Assembly: GCF_014851805.1 (NCBI RefSeq)
Contig: NZ_JACVAK010000001.1
Coordinates: 1,116,001 to 1,180,000 of the forward strand
DNA from: Pseudoxanthomonas sp. PXM02
Lineage (GTDB): Bacteria > Pseudomonadota > Gammaproteobacteria > Xanthomonadales > Xanthomonadaceae
DNA length: 64,000 bases
Direction: 5' to 3'
Numbering within the stretch: position 1 is the first letter of the stretch; each line of letters starts with the position of its first letter. Of this stretch, positions 62,192 to 64,000 are shown one piece after another. Position numbers and translations under genes: made by a program. The notes under the pieces are model-generated. The model was not told the origin of the DNA. It made no database searches and saw only the letters and a list, made by a program, of their open reading frames with translations.

Positions 62192-64000
62192 TCAGAAACG
62201 GGCATCGGCGAACCAGTCGTCAGCGTCCTTGGCTCTTGCCGGCGGTGCGGCGACCTCTTCGACCTCAGCGCCGAAGAAGCGCTGCACATCCTGTACGCGT
62301 TGCGTGCGCCGGAACGGCGGGAGCGAATCGAGAAACACGCGCCCGTAAGGCTTGCCGGTCAGGCGCGGGTCGCACAGCACCAGCACACCGCGATCGGTCT
62401 CGCTGCGGATCAGCCGGCCGACGGCCTGCTTCAGCGCGATCACCGCCTGCGGCAGCTGCTCGTCGCGGAACGGATTGCCGCCCGCGCGACGCACCGCTTC
62501 CAGCCGCGCCTCGAAGACCGGATCGTCAGGCGCGGCGAACGGCAGCTTGTCCACCACGACCACGCTCAACGCGTCACCAACCACGTCGACGCCTTCGCGG
62601 AAACTCGCAGCGCCCAGCAGCACGCCGTTGCCGGATTCGCGGAACCGCTGCAGCAGCGTGCCGCGCGGCGCCTCGCCCTGCACGAACAGCGGCCATGGCC
62701 CGCCGCGCAGCGCTTCCGCCGCTTCACGCAGCGCGCGATGCGAAGCGAACAGCAGGAAGGCGCGTCCCTGCGATGCTTCCAGCACGGGCCGCAGTGTCGC
62801 GATCAGTTCCGCGCCGTAGCCGGGCGCATTCGGATCAGGCAGCCCGGTGGGCAGGTAGCACAGCGCCTGCTGCGGCCAGTCGAACGGACTGGGTTGCAGC
62901 AGCGTGGGCGGATCCTCCAGACCCAACCGCACGGCGAGATGGTCGAAGCGCCCACCGACCGCGAGCGTGGCCGAGGTGAACACCCACGCTGCACGCGACT
63001 GCTCGCGGTGCTGGCGCAGCGGACCGGACACATCGAGTGGCGTGCGCTGGCAGCGGAACGCGCGCGGCGTCAGTTCGTACCAGAGGACGTCGCTGGCATC
63101 GTCGGCAGACTGTGAAGAGGCATCGTCGTCAAACGCTCCTGCCGCCGGCGCTGCATACCAGCGCGACAGCCGTGTGCCGAACTCCTTCGCCCTGGCAGCG
63201 CACGCCTCCAACCCCAGCGAGGCCTCGACCAGTGGCGCGAGGGCGGCCGAGAGGTCATCCAGCGCGTGGGCGAGCGTGTCGAAACCAGCGGTGACCTCCG
63301 GCTTCGCCAGCAGCCGCTCGCGCGTGCCACGCGCCGGCAGGCCTTCCATCGCCGCGCGCAGTTCGCGCAACGCCTGCTCCAGCGCGCGCACGGGCGGCTG
63401 CAAGGCCGACAGTGCGCCGGCTGCATCCTTCGATTCGGTCAGGCAATCGCGTGCCAGTTCCTGCAGCGGGCGCATGCCGAAGCCTTCGCCGAAGAAATTG
63501 GCGGCCAGTTCGGGCAGCTGGTGCGCCTCGTCGATGACGAACGCCTGCGCGCCGGGCAGGATCTCGCCGAACCCTTCCTGCTTCAGCGCCAGGTCCGCGA
63601 GCAACAGATGGTGGTTGACCACCACGATGTCCGCCGCCTGTGCGCGCTGGCGCGCCTGCACCACGAAACAGTCGTCCCAGAACGGGCACTCGCTGCCCAG
63701 GCAGTTGTCGATCGTCGACGTGACCAGCGGCAGCAATGGCGAGTCGTCCGGCAGCGCCGCCAGTTCGGCCATGTCGCCGAACTTCGTGCGCCCGCCCCAC
63801 GCGACGATGCGCTGGAACTGGTCCACCTGCTCGCGGCTGGTGAAGGTGGTGCGCAGCGCTTGCGGATCGCCCTTGGCCTGGTTCAGGCGGTAGCGGCACA
63901 GATAGTTGCTGCGCCCTTTCAGCAACGCCGACTTCAGTCCGGCCACGCCGAGCGCGTCGCGCACGCGCGGCAGGTCACGGTGGTACAGCTGGTCCTGCAA
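62192..64000 (-). CDS. yoaA: ATP-dependent DNA helicase, YoaA/DinG family (C-terminal part)
   Basis: XPD-like superfamily 2 helicase; the N-terminus with Walker A lies outside the window, so at least 602 codons are visible and the first codon shown is not the start. Present are the end of motif Ia (LQDQLYHRD), the iron-sulfur cluster cysteines (YLCRYRL, then CLGSEC and DDC), VVVNHHLLL, the DEAH box in FVIDEAHQLPEL, SATLAVGGRFDHL, and motif VI QAVGRLIRSETDRG. YoaA acts with the HolC clamp-loader protein on blocked forks in E. coli; DinG is the alternative name, and the tsaB linkage favours YoaA. Confidence 0.93.
   Translation of the reverse strand: MQDQLYHRDLPRVRDALGVAGLKSALLKGRSNYLCRYRLNQAKGDPQALRTTFTSREQVDQFQRIVAWGGRTKFGDMAELAALPDDSPLLPLVTSTIDNCLGSECPFWDDCFVVQARQRAQAADIVVVNHHLLLADLALKQEGFGEILPGAQAFVIDEAHQLPELAANFFGEGFGMRPLQELARDCLTESKDAAGALSALQPPVRALEQALRELRAAMEGLPARGTRERLLAKPEVTAGFDTLAHALDDLSAALAPLVEASLGLEACAARAKEFGTRLSRWYAAPAAGAFDDDASSQSADDASDVLWYELTPRAFRCQRTPLDVSGPLRQHREQSRAAWVFTSATLAVGGRFDHLAVRLGLEDPPTLLQPSPFDWPQQALCYLPTGLPDPNAPGYGAELIATLRPVLEASQGRAFLLFASHRALREAAEALRGGPWPLFVQGEAPRGTLLQRFRESGNGVLLGAASFREGVDVVGDALSVVVVDKLPFAAPDDPVFEARLEAVRRAGGNPFRDEQLPQAVIALKQAVGRLIRSETDRGVLVLCDPRLTGKPYGRVFLDSLPPFRRTQRVQDVQRFFGAEVEEVAAPPARAKDADDWFADARF

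Overview
The window is about 64 kb of GC-rich, gene-dense chromosome from a gammaproteobacterium of the Xanthomonadaceae, most likely a Pseudoxanthomonas/Xanthomonas/Lysobacter-type organism. The assignment rests on three conserved gene orders: ahpC-ahpF-oxyR in the arrangement known from Xanthomonas; a type IV pilus chemosensory operon in the order pilG-pilI-pilJ-pilL-chpB-chpC, as described for Xylella; and lptD-surA-pdxA-rsmA-apaG-apaH followed by a convergent folA, as in E. coli. I see no insertion sequence, prophage, CRISPR array, tRNA or rRNA. This is core chromosome rather than an island.

Layout. 1-9 kb: proline iminopeptidase and the release-factor methyltransferase prmC on the minus strand; the peroxide-defence operon ahpC/ahpF/oxyR behind an OxyR-type operator; rnk; transaldolase; then msrA, a DUF2007 protein and a glutathione S-transferase on the minus strand. 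9-20.7 kb: glnS, a cysteine-rich lipoprotein coupled to a deaminase, rlmM, a beta-propeller lipoprotein, an unrecognised protein, a Tat-type oxidoreductase, two ubiquinone hydroxylases, a membrane protein next to a cobalamin adenosyltransferase, and a histone-deacetylase-family enzyme. 20.8-30.6 kb: the lptD...apaH cluster, a DUF1287 lipoprotein, then folA, thyA and lgt. 30.7-37 kb: a TPM/TPM/lemA module, terC, dgkA, an SGNH lipoprotein, an ECF-like sigma factor overlapping a VOC gene, and an isoaspartyl peptidase.

37-48 kb: a minus-strand run of response regulator, histidine kinase, MacA-like adaptor, ABC ATPase and ABC permease, probably a regulated efflux unit; small membrane proteins; mazG-cysQ-nudE; and bioA-rsmE. 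48-59 kb: the Pil-Chp operon, transcribed leftward from a TTGACA-type promoter. 59.5-64 kb: gshB and a tonB-like gene diverging from pilG, then tsaB and the C-terminal part of a YoaA/DinG helicase cut by the window end.

The most interesting signals are: (i) a CheB-like ChpB that appears to have lost all three catalytic residues, in an operon that also lacks pilK (CheR) and pilH; (ii) a 24-bp inverted repeat plus two smaller hairpins between ahpC and ahpF; (iii) a MacA-type adaptor with an insert of about 130 residues carrying two Spy/CpxP-like motifs; (iv) several genes whose -10-like hexamer lies 6-8 bases before the start codon, suggesting leaderless mRNAs; and (v) small unrecognised proteins at 10.9 and 14.1 kb. 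All functions are read from motifs and gene order. No database search was run.
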